A stretch of 64,000 bases of DNA from Hyphomonadaceae bacterium. GTDB taxonomy: Bacteria; Pseudomonadota; Alphaproteobacteria; Caulobacterales; Hyphomonadaceae. Positions within the stretch are counted from its first letter, which is position 1; every line of letters starts with the position of its first letter. The DNA lies in contig JALHLU010000011.1 of assembly GCA_022844345.1 (NCBI GenBank), forward strand, positions 121,897 to 185,896, written 5' to 3'. Below are positions 27,324 through 35,017 of the stretch, one piece after another. The notes below the pieces were generated by a model. That model saw only the letters and a program-made list of their open reading frames with translations, ran no database searches and was not told the DNA's origin. Made by a program: the position numbers and the translations under genes.

Positions 27324-27624
27324 TCAGGCCGCGTCTTCCGTTGCGTCAGCGGAGGGGGTGGAGGTCTTGGGACCGAACAGGCTTTCGCGGCGTTCGTTGC
27401 CGCTGTAACTGTCGTCCTTGCGGCGGTGCCTGTCAGGTCCAAAATAGACGCTGGTCCGGACGAACGACCGGTGTCTAGCGGATGAGCTGGAAGGCGTCTG
27501 CCGCGCCGTTCGCGTCGAGAAATTCCTTCACATCAAAGCCGCGCAGGATCGTCTTGACGACGTTGATCATGTGGGGGTTGTCGTCGACCACCAGCACCTT
27601 GAGGCGCTCGAGCGAGCAGCCCAT
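27324..27624 (-). pseudogene. CheY-like response regulator with an internal deletion and frame break
   Basis: From ATG 27624 (9 bp after the EAL stop) the frame encodes 49 residues of a receiver domain, MGCSLERLKVLVVDDNPHM onward to ADAFQLIR, then a TAG at about 27478. Two frames over, the sequence continues directly with a typical C-terminal tail: RSFVRTSVYFGPDRHRRKDD, then SYSGNERRESLFG, ending at TGA 27324. The middle of the domain is missing, including the acceptor Asp, the T/S switch and the Lys, about 70 residues compared with homologous regulators. The 49-residue product could not be phosphorylated. A sequencing error alone cannot explain it because the central segment is absent. Confidence 0.8.
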
Positions 27625-27633
27625 GCCGGTCCC

Positions 27634-28761
27634 CTATGCTGCGCTGCGCAGGGCGATAGGCCCGCGCGCGAAGAAGTTTTCGTCGATCATAGGACGGCCA
27701 TAGAAATAGCCCTGCGCATACATCACTCCAGCCTCGATCAGCATCTGGCGGTCGGACTCAGTCTCGATGCGTTCGCCGACCGAGCTGATCCCCAGTTCAG
27801 CGCACATGCGGGCGACACTGCGCATCAGCGCCAGGCCGCGACGATTGGTTCCTGCGGCTTCGAGGAAGCTGCCGTCGAATTTAAGCCCGTCCACGTTGAG
27901 TGCGCGCAGGTATCCGAACGAAGCAGAGCCGGCGCCGAAATCATCGAGAGATACGCCAACGCCGCTGGCGCGCAGCATTTCCACTGCACGGGCAGCCGTT
28001 TCGATGTCATGGATGTGGGCAGACTCGGTCACTTCCACGATCAGGCGATTGCGCTGGAACGTGTGCCCCGAGATGACGGCGCAGAGTTCGCGGATGACGT
28101 CGAGCCGCTGCAGGGACTCGCCGGAAATGTTGACCGCGAGGCGATAACGGGGGTCCGGGTTGGCTTCGAGGCGCGAAGCGGCGGCGCTGATCATCACATA
28201 ATCGAGGTGGGCGATCTGGCCGCTCTTCTCGGCGGCGGCGATCAGGCCGACCGGAGAGTCTTCGCCGTTGAAACGCGCAAGCACTTCGTAGTGGCTGATC
28301 GCGCCGGTCTGGGTTTCGACCACGGGCTGCCGCGCCGCCATGAGCCGGCCGTTCATCACGGCATCGCGGAAGCGTTCGGCCATCACTTCGTTGGCGTTGT
28401 CGCCACGCACGCGCATGGAGGACGGCATGCGCAGCACGGCGAAATTGAAGCTGTTGGGCGAGGCGATGCTGCGCTGGACGACGATGCGCCGGCCGCCCTC
28501 GATCGAGGTGGGGTCGTCCCACGACAGCCGCCGGCCAGGTCCGAGCGACCACAATTCCTCGCGCAGGCGGCTGCCTTCCGCTTCGCTGACCAGGTCGACG
28601 GCATTGCGGCCGATCAGGCGATCAGCGCTTGGAAAATGAAACAGGCTGGCGTCGCCCTGGGCGTCAATGATCCGCCCGCTTGCGTCGCTGGTGACCAGAA
28701 GGTCGGCAGCGGCAAACGCAAAATCGCGAAACCTCGCGTCTTCAGGTGTTGAAACCGACAT
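27634..28761 (-). CDS. PAS-EAL cyclic-di-GMP phosphodiesterase
   Basis: 375 residues. The N-terminal PAS-like domain (about 10-115) is followed by an EAL domain from about residue 130. The signature is YEVLARF rather than EAL. The other active-site elements are kept: NISGES (Asn), VEVTES (Glu), the DDFGAG pair, the Lys in LKFDGS, the Glu in GERIE and the closing QGYFYGRP. It should therefore hydrolyse c-di-GMP. There are no membrane helices, so it is cytosolic. It begins an operon with the broken response regulator. A near-consensus CtrA site lies 51 bp upstream. Confidence 0.88.
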   Translation of the reverse strand: MSVSTPEDARFRDFAFAAADLLVTSDASGRIIDAQGDASLFHFPSADRLIGRNAVDLVSEAEGSRLREELWSLGPGRRLSWDDPTSIEGGRRIVVQRSIASPNSFNFAVLRMPSSMRVRGDNANEVMAERFRDAVMNGRLMAARQPVVETQTGAISHYEVLARFNGEDSPVGLIAAAEKSGQIAHLDYVMISAAASRLEANPDPRYRLAVNISGESLQRLDVIRELCAVISGHTFQRNRLIVEVTESAHIHDIETAARAVEMLRASGVGVSLDDFGAGSASFGYLRALNVDGLKFDGSFLEAAGTNRRGLALMRSVARMCAELGISSVGERIETESDRQMLIEAGVMYAQGYFYGRPMIDENFFARGPIALRSAA

Positions 28762-28811
28762 TCCCGCCGCCCGGTCGCAGTATCGCGACGCTGGACGCTA
28801 GTCCTGCATTG

Positions 28812-28827
28812 TTAGTCGGTGGTTAAC
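28812..28827 (-). promoter_or_regulatory. Near-consensus CtrA box upstream of the EAL gene
   Basis: The plus-strand sequence is TTAG-TCGGTGG-TTAAC, one mismatch (G for A) from TTAA-N7-TTAAC. It ends about 51 bp in front of the EAL gene start at 28761. Its half-site orientation is opposite to that of the kinase box. Taken with the perfect box in front of the kinase, it supports shared cell-cycle control. Confidence 0.45.
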
Positions 28828-28880
28828 GATATCGGATCAGGAAAATGCCTCACAAACAACGTTTACTGAGGCCCCGTTCG

Positions 28881-31514
28881 TTACCTGGGATCGGCCAGCG
28901 CGCGACCCACGATGTCCAGGGCGTTCCGCGACAGTCCCGCCTCCGATAGCCTGCGCAGCTGGCCCTGGGCATGCTCACGCCGCACGGCGTTGAATGACCG
29001 CCAGCTTTCGAACGCCGTCGACAGCCGGGCCGAAAGGGCCGGGTTCAGCGGATCGACCTTGAGGATGAGGTCAGCCAGGAACCGGTAGCCCCAGCCATCT
29101 TCCGCATGGAAGGCGACGGGGCTGTTCATCGCGAACGACGCCGCCAGTGAACGCACCCGGTTCGGGTTGCGCAAGTCATAGTCCGGCCGCGCCAACAGTT
29201 TCACCAACCGCTCGCGCAGGTCATTCCGGATGGCCATCGCCTGCACGCCGAACCACTTGTCCATAACCAGGGGCGCTGTCGCCCACCGGGACTCGAAGTC
29301 GGATAGCGCCGCATCAAACGCCGCGCTCTCGATGCTGGACAGCGCCGTCAGCGCGGCGAGGCTTTCCGTCATTGTGGTTGCGCCGCGATAGGCCTGCGCA
29401 ATGAGCGTCTCGTGACGATCGCCAAGCGAGGACAGGAGCGAGAGTGCTGCGGACCTCAATGCCCGGCGGCCCGCGGCGGCGGCCGAAGGATCGAACGTGC
29501 GCGGCTCGGCCTTTTCGAGCGCAGCCAGCAACTGGTCCTCCAGTGCGCGCGCCATCGAGCGGCGAAGCTCCAGGCGAACGACATGAAGCGCGCTCGGGTC
29601 GGCGTCCTTCATGTCGAGGATCAACTCCCCAACCGTCGGAACGTACAGCAGGAGTGCGGCGAACGCCGGATCGCTGCCCGCTGCGCGCGTGACCGAGTCG
29701 CGCAACGCGCGGATGTAAGCGGCGGCCCGCACATGATCGGGCTCGCGCGATCCGCCGCGCACCGAGTCGAGGATCACGGCGCGGGCGATGGTCTGCAGGG
29801 CCTCCCACTGCGCAAACGGATCATCGTCCGCGCCAGCCAGCGCCGCGCGGTCAGCTTCCGACAGGTCATCGGTCAATCGCACAGGCGCGCTGAAGCCCCG
29901 GTTGAGAGAGGCGCGCGGCGGCGAGGCGACGCCGGAGAATACAAAGTCCTTGGTCGCATGATCGAGCAGCAGCACGTGCTCGTGCGCGGCAGGGTTGTCC
30001 CCGAGGCGTGCGTCGAGGGGGCTGCCATTGGAATCGAACAGGGCGACGCGAAGCGGGATCGGCACCGCGACCTTGTTCGTTTCGCCCGGGGTTGGCGGAA
30101 CCGACTGGGTCAGCGTCAACTTCCAGGTGCGCGAAGCGGGGTCGTATTTCCCCTTTGCTGAAATCGCCGGCGTTCCTGCCTGAGCATACCATTGCGAGAA
30201 CGATTCGAGGTCGTGGTGCGTTGAGGGCTGGAACGATCCGATGAAATCCTCGATCGTCGCGGCCGTGCCGTCGAACGTGTCGAAATAGCGGTTCATTCCG
30301 GCGAAGAAGGCTTCATCGCCGATCATGAGGCGCAGCATGCGGATCAGCTCCGCGCCTTTTTCATAGACGGTCGCAGTGTACAGGTTGTCGATCCGCGCAT
30401 AGCGGTCGGGGCGGACCGGGTGGGCCAGCGGGCCGGCGTCTTCCGGGAACTGACGCGTGCGCAGGCGGATGACTTCCTTGATGCGCGCCACGGCCGGCGA
30501 GCGCATGGCCTTGGTGAATTCCTGGTCGCGGTAGACCGTGAGCCCCTCTTTCAGGCACAGCTGGAACCAGTCGCGGCAGGTGATGCGGTTGCCGGTCCAG
30601 TTGTGGAAGTATTCGTGCGCAACGATGCTCTCGATCGCCTCGAAATCCGCGTCTGTCGCCGCCTCGCCATCCGCCAGCACATAAGCTGAGTTGAAGATGT
30701 TGAGACCCTTGTTCTCCATCGCGCCAAAGTTGAAATCGCGCACGGCGACGATCTGGAAGATGTCGAGATCATACTCGCGGCCGAACACGTCCTCGTCCCA
30801 CGACATCGAGTGCTTGAGTGACAGCATGGCGTAGGCCGCGCGCGGAGCGTCGCCCTTCTCGACATAGATCGCCAGCTTCACCGGCTTGCCCGATGATGTG
30901 GTGAATGAGTCCTCCAGCACGTCGAACGCCCCGCCGACCAGCGCGAACAGATAGGAGGGTTTGGGGTGCGGGTCGGTCCATTCGGCGAAGTGACGGCCGT
31001 CTTCGAGTTCACCGGACAGGGTCGGGTTGCCGTTCGAGAGCAGGTAAGGATAGCTCGCCTTCTCGGCCTCGATCCGTACATGGAAGGGCGCAAGCACGTC
31101 AGGACGGTCTGGATAGAAGGTGATGCGCCGGAAACCCTCGGCCTCGCACTGCGTGCAGAAGCGGCCGCTCGACATGTAGAGGCCGGAAAGTTCTGTGTTG
31201 GTCTCGGGCGAGATGCTGGTCTCGATCTCCAGCGTGAACGTGTCGCCCGGCCAGTCCAGTGTCAGCGATTCCGCGTCGAGCTTGTACTCGTCGGTCGACA
31301 GCGCATTGCCGTTGAGCCGGATCGACTTGAGCGTGAGCTTCTCCCCATCAAGCACCAGCGGCGCGTCAGCATCGCCCGTGCGCCGTATGGACAGTTCGGT
31401 CAGCACGCGGGTGTCTGTGGGGTGCAGCTGAAAGCGCATCCGGACCTGCTCGACCCGGAAGGGATAGGTTCGGTAATCAGACAGCCGGACGGGAGGCGGG
31501 TTCTCAGTACGCAT
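28881..31514 (-). CDS. pepN: Aminopeptidase N (M1 zinc metallopeptidase)
   Basis: 877 residues, the usual size for bacterial PepN. The exopeptidase motif GAMENKGLN precedes the zinc site HEYFHNWTGNR (H300, E301, H304). A second zinc glutamate lies about 18 residues later in LKEGLTVYRDQEF. N- and C-terminal domains are complete. It removes N-terminal residues from peptides in the cytosol. ATG 31514 begins MRTENPPPVRLSDY, a common start in alphaproteobacterial PepN. Confidence 0.96.
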   Translation of the reverse strand: MRTENPPPVRLSDYRTYPFRVEQVRMRFQLHPTDTRVLTELSIRRTGDADAPLVLDGEKLTLKSIRLNGNALSTDEYKLDAESLTLDWPGDTFTLEIETSISPETNTELSGLYMSSGRFCTQCEAEGFRRITFYPDRPDVLAPFHVRIEAEKASYPYLLSNGNPTLSGELEDGRHFAEWTDPHPKPSYLFALVGGAFDVLEDSFTTSSGKPVKLAIYVEKGDAPRAAYAMLSLKHSMSWDEDVFGREYDLDIFQIVAVRDFNFGAMENKGLNIFNSAYVLADGEAATDADFEAIESIVAHEYFHNWTGNRITCRDWFQLCLKEGLTVYRDQEFTKAMRSPAVARIKEVIRLRTRQFPEDAGPLAHPVRPDRYARIDNLYTATVYEKGAELIRMLRLMIGDEAFFAGMNRYFDTFDGTAATIEDFIGSFQPSTHHDLESFSQWYAQAGTPAISAKGKYDPASRTWKLTLTQSVPPTPGETNKVAVPIPLRVALFDSNGSPLDARLGDNPAAHEHVLLLDHATKDFVFSGVASPPRASLNRGFSAPVRLTDDLSEADRAALAGADDDPFAQWEALQTIARAVILDSVRGGSREPDHVRAAAYIRALRDSVTRAAGSDPAFAALLLYVPTVGELILDMKDADPSALHVVRLELRRSMARALEDQLLAALEKAEPRTFDPSAAAAGRRALRSAALSLLSSLGDRHETLIAQAYRGATTMTESLAALTALSSIESAAFDAALSDFESRWATAPLVMDKWFGVQAMAIRNDLRERLVKLLARPDYDLRNPNRVRSLAASFAMNSPVAFHAEDGWGYRFLADLILKVDPLNPALSARLSTAFESWRSFNAVRREHAQGQLRRLSEAGLSRNALDIVGRALADPR

Positions 31515-31614
31515 GGCAGGTCGCTCGATCAGGGTCCCGCAATTGAGTTGCGGTTGCCAAGATGCGTACAGCGTTCTTTGCCAAGATAAAGAGCATTCAA
31601 CCCGTTGCAGGCCC

Positions 31615-31638
31615 GAAAAGGCCTGTCTGGGGGCAGGC
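31615..31638 (-). terminator. Rho-independent terminator behind the 187-residue hypothetical gene
   Basis: On the minus strand GCCTG-CCCCCAGA-CAGGC is followed by CTTTTC. The 5-bp GC-rich stem begins at the first base of the stop region of the gene ending at 31638, so it should stop transcription before pepN (start 31514). The T-run is short. Confidence 0.5.
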
Positions 31639-32201
31639 TATTCCGCCGCAACCTGCATGGACGTCTCGCCCGGCGTCTCATAGATGCGGCGGAGCAGGGT
31701 CGTCGCCTTCTTCGCCAGGTCCAGCAGCTCGGCCGGGGTGTCGTCGGCGTTCTGGTGCCCGAACTGGGCGAGGGTCTTTGCCACGCGCATGAGATGCGGG
31801 GCCGCCTCGATCATCCGGGCCTGGAACTCGATTCGCTGCGGGTCGCGGTCGTATTCCGCGCTGGGCACGCGCCAGCCGCCCCAGTTTTTCTCGTCGGTTG
31901 TGATGATCGGATAAGTGCCCGGATGCGGATGGTTCGGCACTTCCTCCGAGTCCTTCCAGCGGTTGCGGGCGCGATTGATCCGCCAGCTCTCGATTTCGGC
32001 GAGGTCGTCGATCGGCGTGCCGGACTTGTCCGCCATGAGTTCGCTTGCACTGAACTCGCGACCCAAGCCCACATCATAGTGAACCTTCAGGGGCTCATCG
32101 AGGCCCTTCACCCACTGCGGCAGGACGCGCTCGACGACGGCCCATGTGCCCACCGGTTTGACGAAAACCTTCTGGTTCTTGTGAAATGCAGCTTTCGCCA
32201 T
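31638..32201 (-). CDS. Conserved hypothetical protein with SH3-like N-terminus
   Basis: 187 residues, ATG 32201. The first part (FHKNQKVFVKPVGTWAVVERVLPQWVKG, given as pattern) looks like a small beta-barrel of the SH3/KOW sort. The central region is rich in W, P and charged residues (ESWRINRARNRW, GTYPIITTDEKNWGGW), and the C-terminus is a helix (LLDLAKKATTLLRRIYE). No signal peptide or membrane helix is present. The phrase AVVERVLPQWVKGLDEPLKVHYD suggests a protein-interaction module. I recall similar proteins in alphaproteobacteria but no function. Composition is like its neighbours, and it is probably a core gene. Confidence 0.75.
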   Translation of the reverse strand: MAKAAFHKNQKVFVKPVGTWAVVERVLPQWVKGLDEPLKVHYDVGLGREFSASELMADKSGTPIDDLAEIESWRINRARNRWKDSEEVPNHPHPGTYPIITTDEKNWGGWRVPSAEYDRDPQRIEFQARMIEAAPHLMRVAKTLAQFGHQNADDTPAELLDLAKKATTLLRRIYETPGETSMQVAAE

Positions 32202-32292
32202 GCGCCGGCAATCTCCCCGATCTAGCTGCTTTTTCTAGCAGGGATAGGTTAGGCGCCGGTGAATCTGCGCCGTGAAACCGCGAACGGCAAAC

Positions 32293-32319
32293 CGGGCAGG
32301 CCATGAATAGGCCTGCCCG
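32293..32319 (-). terminator. Strong inverted repeat downstream of the Hcp-like gene
   Basis: CGGGCAGGCC and GGCCTGCCCG form a perfect 10-bp stem around a 7-base loop (ATGAATA). It lies 48 bp beyond the stop of the Hcp-like gene and before the next minus-strand gene. No strong T-run follows on the minus strand (GGTTTGCC), so it may be a weak or factor-assisted terminator or an RNA-stabilising hairpin. Confidence 0.5.
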
Positions 32320-32366
32320 TCCGCGTCCCCAATAAATCACAGGCGTCGGAGGCCAGTGACAGTGAG

Positions 32367-32951
32367 TTAGCGACAGCCAGCATCGTAGGGGAAGAGCTGC
32401 TCGTCCGGCACGCTCCACTTGGTCTCTTCCATGCTGCCCGAGCGGACGCCTTTGGCGTCCTTCGTGAAGTACTGGTAGGTCATCGAGGCATAGGCGATTT
32501 CGATGCTCTCCATCGGCCGGTTGCCGTTCATCGGGTCCGTCGACATGTTGAAGCTGCGAACTTCGGCGCCCTCGATGATCCAGCGCGATTCAACAGTTTC
32601 CGCCGCGCCCGGACGGACGGGTGAGGTGAACGTGATCTCGATCCGGCCCAGCGGCGCGCCTTCCACGGCGGCGGCCATCAGCTTGGATGAGGACCGGTCT
32701 GGATCCTTCGTGATGTAGAGCGGGCTCACCGTGGTTGAGCGAACCTCGTCCTGGAAGCCCTCGGGATCAGGCATCGTGAAGGTCGAAACGCTCATGTTGA
32801 CGCCGGTGATGGCGATCTGACCCTCGAAGCCGCGCTGGGTGGCGTCGCCGGAGGCGGTCGCGGTCTTCAGGAAGATATCTGCGCTCGCAGCGCCAGCGCT
32901 GGCCAGCGCGGCGACCGACAGCAGGCTCAAACGGGTAAAGGCGCGGATCAT
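32367..32951 (-). CDS. Exported Hcp-fold protein (T6SS tube protein family) without a T6SS locus
   Basis: 194 residues from ATG 32951, with an aaaaggga ribosome site 10 bases upstream; the longer ORF to 33179 has no support. A Sec signal peptide (MIRAFTRLSLLSVAALASAGAASA) precedes a beta-rich domain. The domain has the Hcp-family pattern: early DIFLK, mid GRIEITFTSPVRPG, and the closing strand ESIEIAYASMTYQYFTKDAKG followed by a W. Ordinary Hcp is cytosolic and has no signal peptide. No other type VI gene is in the window, so this is an orphan envelope or secreted Hcp-like protein of unknown role. Confidence 0.75.
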   Translation of the reverse strand: MIRAFTRLSLLSVAALASAGAASADIFLKTATASGDATQRGFEGQIAITGVNMSVSTFTMPDPEGFQDEVRSTTVSPLYITKDPDRSSSKLMAAAVEGAPLGRIEITFTSPVRPGAAETVESRWIIEGAEVRSFNMSTDPMNGNRPMESIEIAYASMTYQYFTKDAKGVRSGSMEETKWSVPDEQLFPYDAGCR

Positions 32952-33196
32952 TGGTCTAGTCCCTTTTGGCCGCGCGCTGTCCCGGGATCGGGCTGTGCTT
33001 ATGCGGCCGACTCGCGGGCTTGTGTTCCCGCTTGAGTGCATCTGTGAGCCTGGCGCGCGGCTGACGTAGGGCGGACGCCAAGTTTCATTGTGGCGACGGT
33101 GTTCGCACTGTGGCGTACTCGCCGGAACAGGCGCTTTGCGAATGCTTAAGCCCGGTTTGCTAGGAAACCGGCAGTTCAAGTTACTGACGGATCTTC

Positions 33197-35017
33197 ATGT
33201 CGCCCGCCCAGACCGGAACCGGACGGATCGCATGGCTTGCGGGGTGGGGCCTCGCGGCGCTGATCCTCATTGCGGGTTCGGGCGCCGCCGCTCTCAGCCA
33301 GGATTTCGCCGAGCCGGACAACGCCATGCGCCTCGTGCGTATTCGCGACATGCTCGCCGGCCAGGGCTGGTTCGACAGCGTCCAGCAGCGGCTGAACCCT
33401 CCCGACGGAACACCGATGCACTGGGCCCAGTGGATCGATGCGCTGCTGGCGGCGCCCATCGCCCTGCTCGCCCCGCTGGCCGGGCAGGCAAACGCGGAAA
33501 TCGCCGTCGCGTTTGTCTGGCCGCTTGGTTTGCTCGGCGCATTCATGTTCCTCGCCGTTCGCGTGGCCGGGGAGATCGGCGCGCGCGATGGCCTGCGCCG
33601 GGAAGCGGAATGGTCGGGCGCCATACTGGCGGCGCTGGCCTTGCCGGCGATCGAGAAGTTCGCGCCGGGATACTTCGACCACCACAATGTCGAAATGGTG
33701 CTCGGCATGGCCGCCGTGCTCTGCATGATGCGTATGCAGGCCAGCCGTCTTGCCGCCATCGGTGCGGGTGTGGCGCTGGGGCTGGCCATGGCGACGGCGG
33801 CAGAGGGTGTGCCTCTCGTCGTTGCGGGACTCGGCATTGCTGGATTGCTCTGGCTCGTCCGCCCTGCGGACTACGCGTCGAGCCTGCGCTGGCTGGGCCT
33901 GGGGCTGGCTGCGACAAGCGCTGTGATGCTTCCGGTTCTCGTGCCGCCGTCTTCGTGGATGCAGCCGGTGTGCGACGCCATGGGCGCGCCGTTCGCCGCA
34001 TTCGGCGTCATCGGCGGCGGTATTGCCGTTGGACTCAGCGTGCTTCCTGGCCGTCTTGGCGACAGTCTTGCCGGGCGGGGCGCTTCGGCGGCCATTCTCG
34101 GCGCTGCCGGCATCGCGGCGCTCTATGCGCTCTACCCGCAATGTGCGGGCGGCGGCTATGCGGCGCTCGGCGAGGACATGTCGACGCTCTGGATGACGCA
34201 GATATCCGAAGCGCGCTCACTTGCCTCGCTCGCCGGGTCTGACATCGCGCTGATGTTCGCTGTCGCTGGCGCAGCTCTCGCTGGTCTGGTGGCTGCGGGC
34301 TTCTGTATGCGCCGTCATGCGCAATGGGCAGAAGGCTGGATTCCGCTGGCCTTCCTGATCGTCAGCATCGCCATCATGGCCTGGCAGATCCGCGGCGCCG
34401 CCTTCGCCACGGCCTTCGCCGTACCCTTCGGCGCATGGGCTGTTGCGGTAGCGCGGCGCGATTATCGCGCGCGGGGCTCGGCGATACGCGCCCTGGCCTT
34501 TGCCGGCATCGCTGTGGGCTCAACCGCTGCGGCCTGGGCCAGCGCCGGCGATGTGCTGCAGTCGAGCATCACGCCGCGAGCCGCGATGGACAATCACGCC
34601 GTGCGCAGCGCCAATTCCAAGTCATGCGCGACGCCCGAAGCGCTGCGAGCGCTCCGCGCGGTTCCTGAAGGCGTCATGCTGAACCAGTTCACACTCGGCG
34701 CCGGCGTGCTTGTGTGGACAGACCACAGCGTGCTGGCCGCGCCCTACCACCGCGATGTCGAGGGCACGATGACGGTTATCGCGGCCTTGCGTGCATCTGC
34801 CGATCAGGCGCGCGAGATCGCGACGCGTTCCGTTGCCGACTACGTGCTGGTTTGCCCCGCAACGCCGGAGACGGGTTTCTACGCCCGCAATGCCGCCGAG
34901 GGCGTGGCGCCGGACCAGACGCTATCGGCCATGCTGGGGCGCGGCGAATTTCCCACATGGCTGGAGCCGGTCGACATTGGTCAATCGCCGCTGCGCGTCT
35001 ATCGGATAATCCGCTAG
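33197..35017 (+). CDS. Polytopic membrane protein, GT-C glycosyltransferase-like
   Basis: 606 residues with about 12 membrane helices and a soluble C-terminal domain of about 150 residues. A first periplasmic loop with acidic residues (LSQDFAEPDNAMRLVRIRDML, pattern DNAMR near residue 42) and a later YFDHHNVEM motif (near residue 160) are reminiscent of GT-C polyprenyl-phosphate-dependent sugar transferases and STT3-like proteins. Proteins of this plan with DHHN are widespread in alphaproteobacteria without a defined substrate. The stop codon lies in a ctag palindrome shared with the convergent exporter gene. Sugar donor and acceptor are unknown. Confidence 0.75.
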   Translation: MSPAQTGTGRIAWLAGWGLAALILIAGSGAAALSQDFAEPDNAMRLVRIRDMLAGQGWFDSVQQRLNPPDGTPMHWAQWIDALLAAPIALLAPLAGQANAEIAVAFVWPLGLLGAFMFLAVRVAGEIGARDGLRREAEWSGAILAALALPAIEKFAPGYFDHHNVEMVLGMAAVLCMMRMQASRLAAIGAGVALGLAMATAAEGVPLVVAGLGIAGLLWLVRPADYASSLRWLGLGLAATSAVMLPVLVPPSSWMQPVCDAMGAPFAAFGVIGGGIAVGLSVLPGRLGDSLAGRGASAAILGAAGIAALYALYPQCAGGGYAALGEDMSTLWMTQISEARSLASLAGSDIALMFAVAGAALAGLVAAGFCMRRHAQWAEGWIPLAFLIVSIAIMAWQIRGAAFATAFAVPFGAWAVAVARRDYRARGSAIRALAFAGIAVGSTAAAWASAGDVLQSSITPRAAMDNHAVRSANSKSCATPEALRALRAVPEGVMLNQFTLGAGVLVWTDHSVLAAPYHRDVEGTMTVIAALRASADQAREIATRSVADYVLVCPATPETGFYARNAAEGVAPDQTLSAMLGRGEFPTWLEPVDIGQSPLRVYRIIR

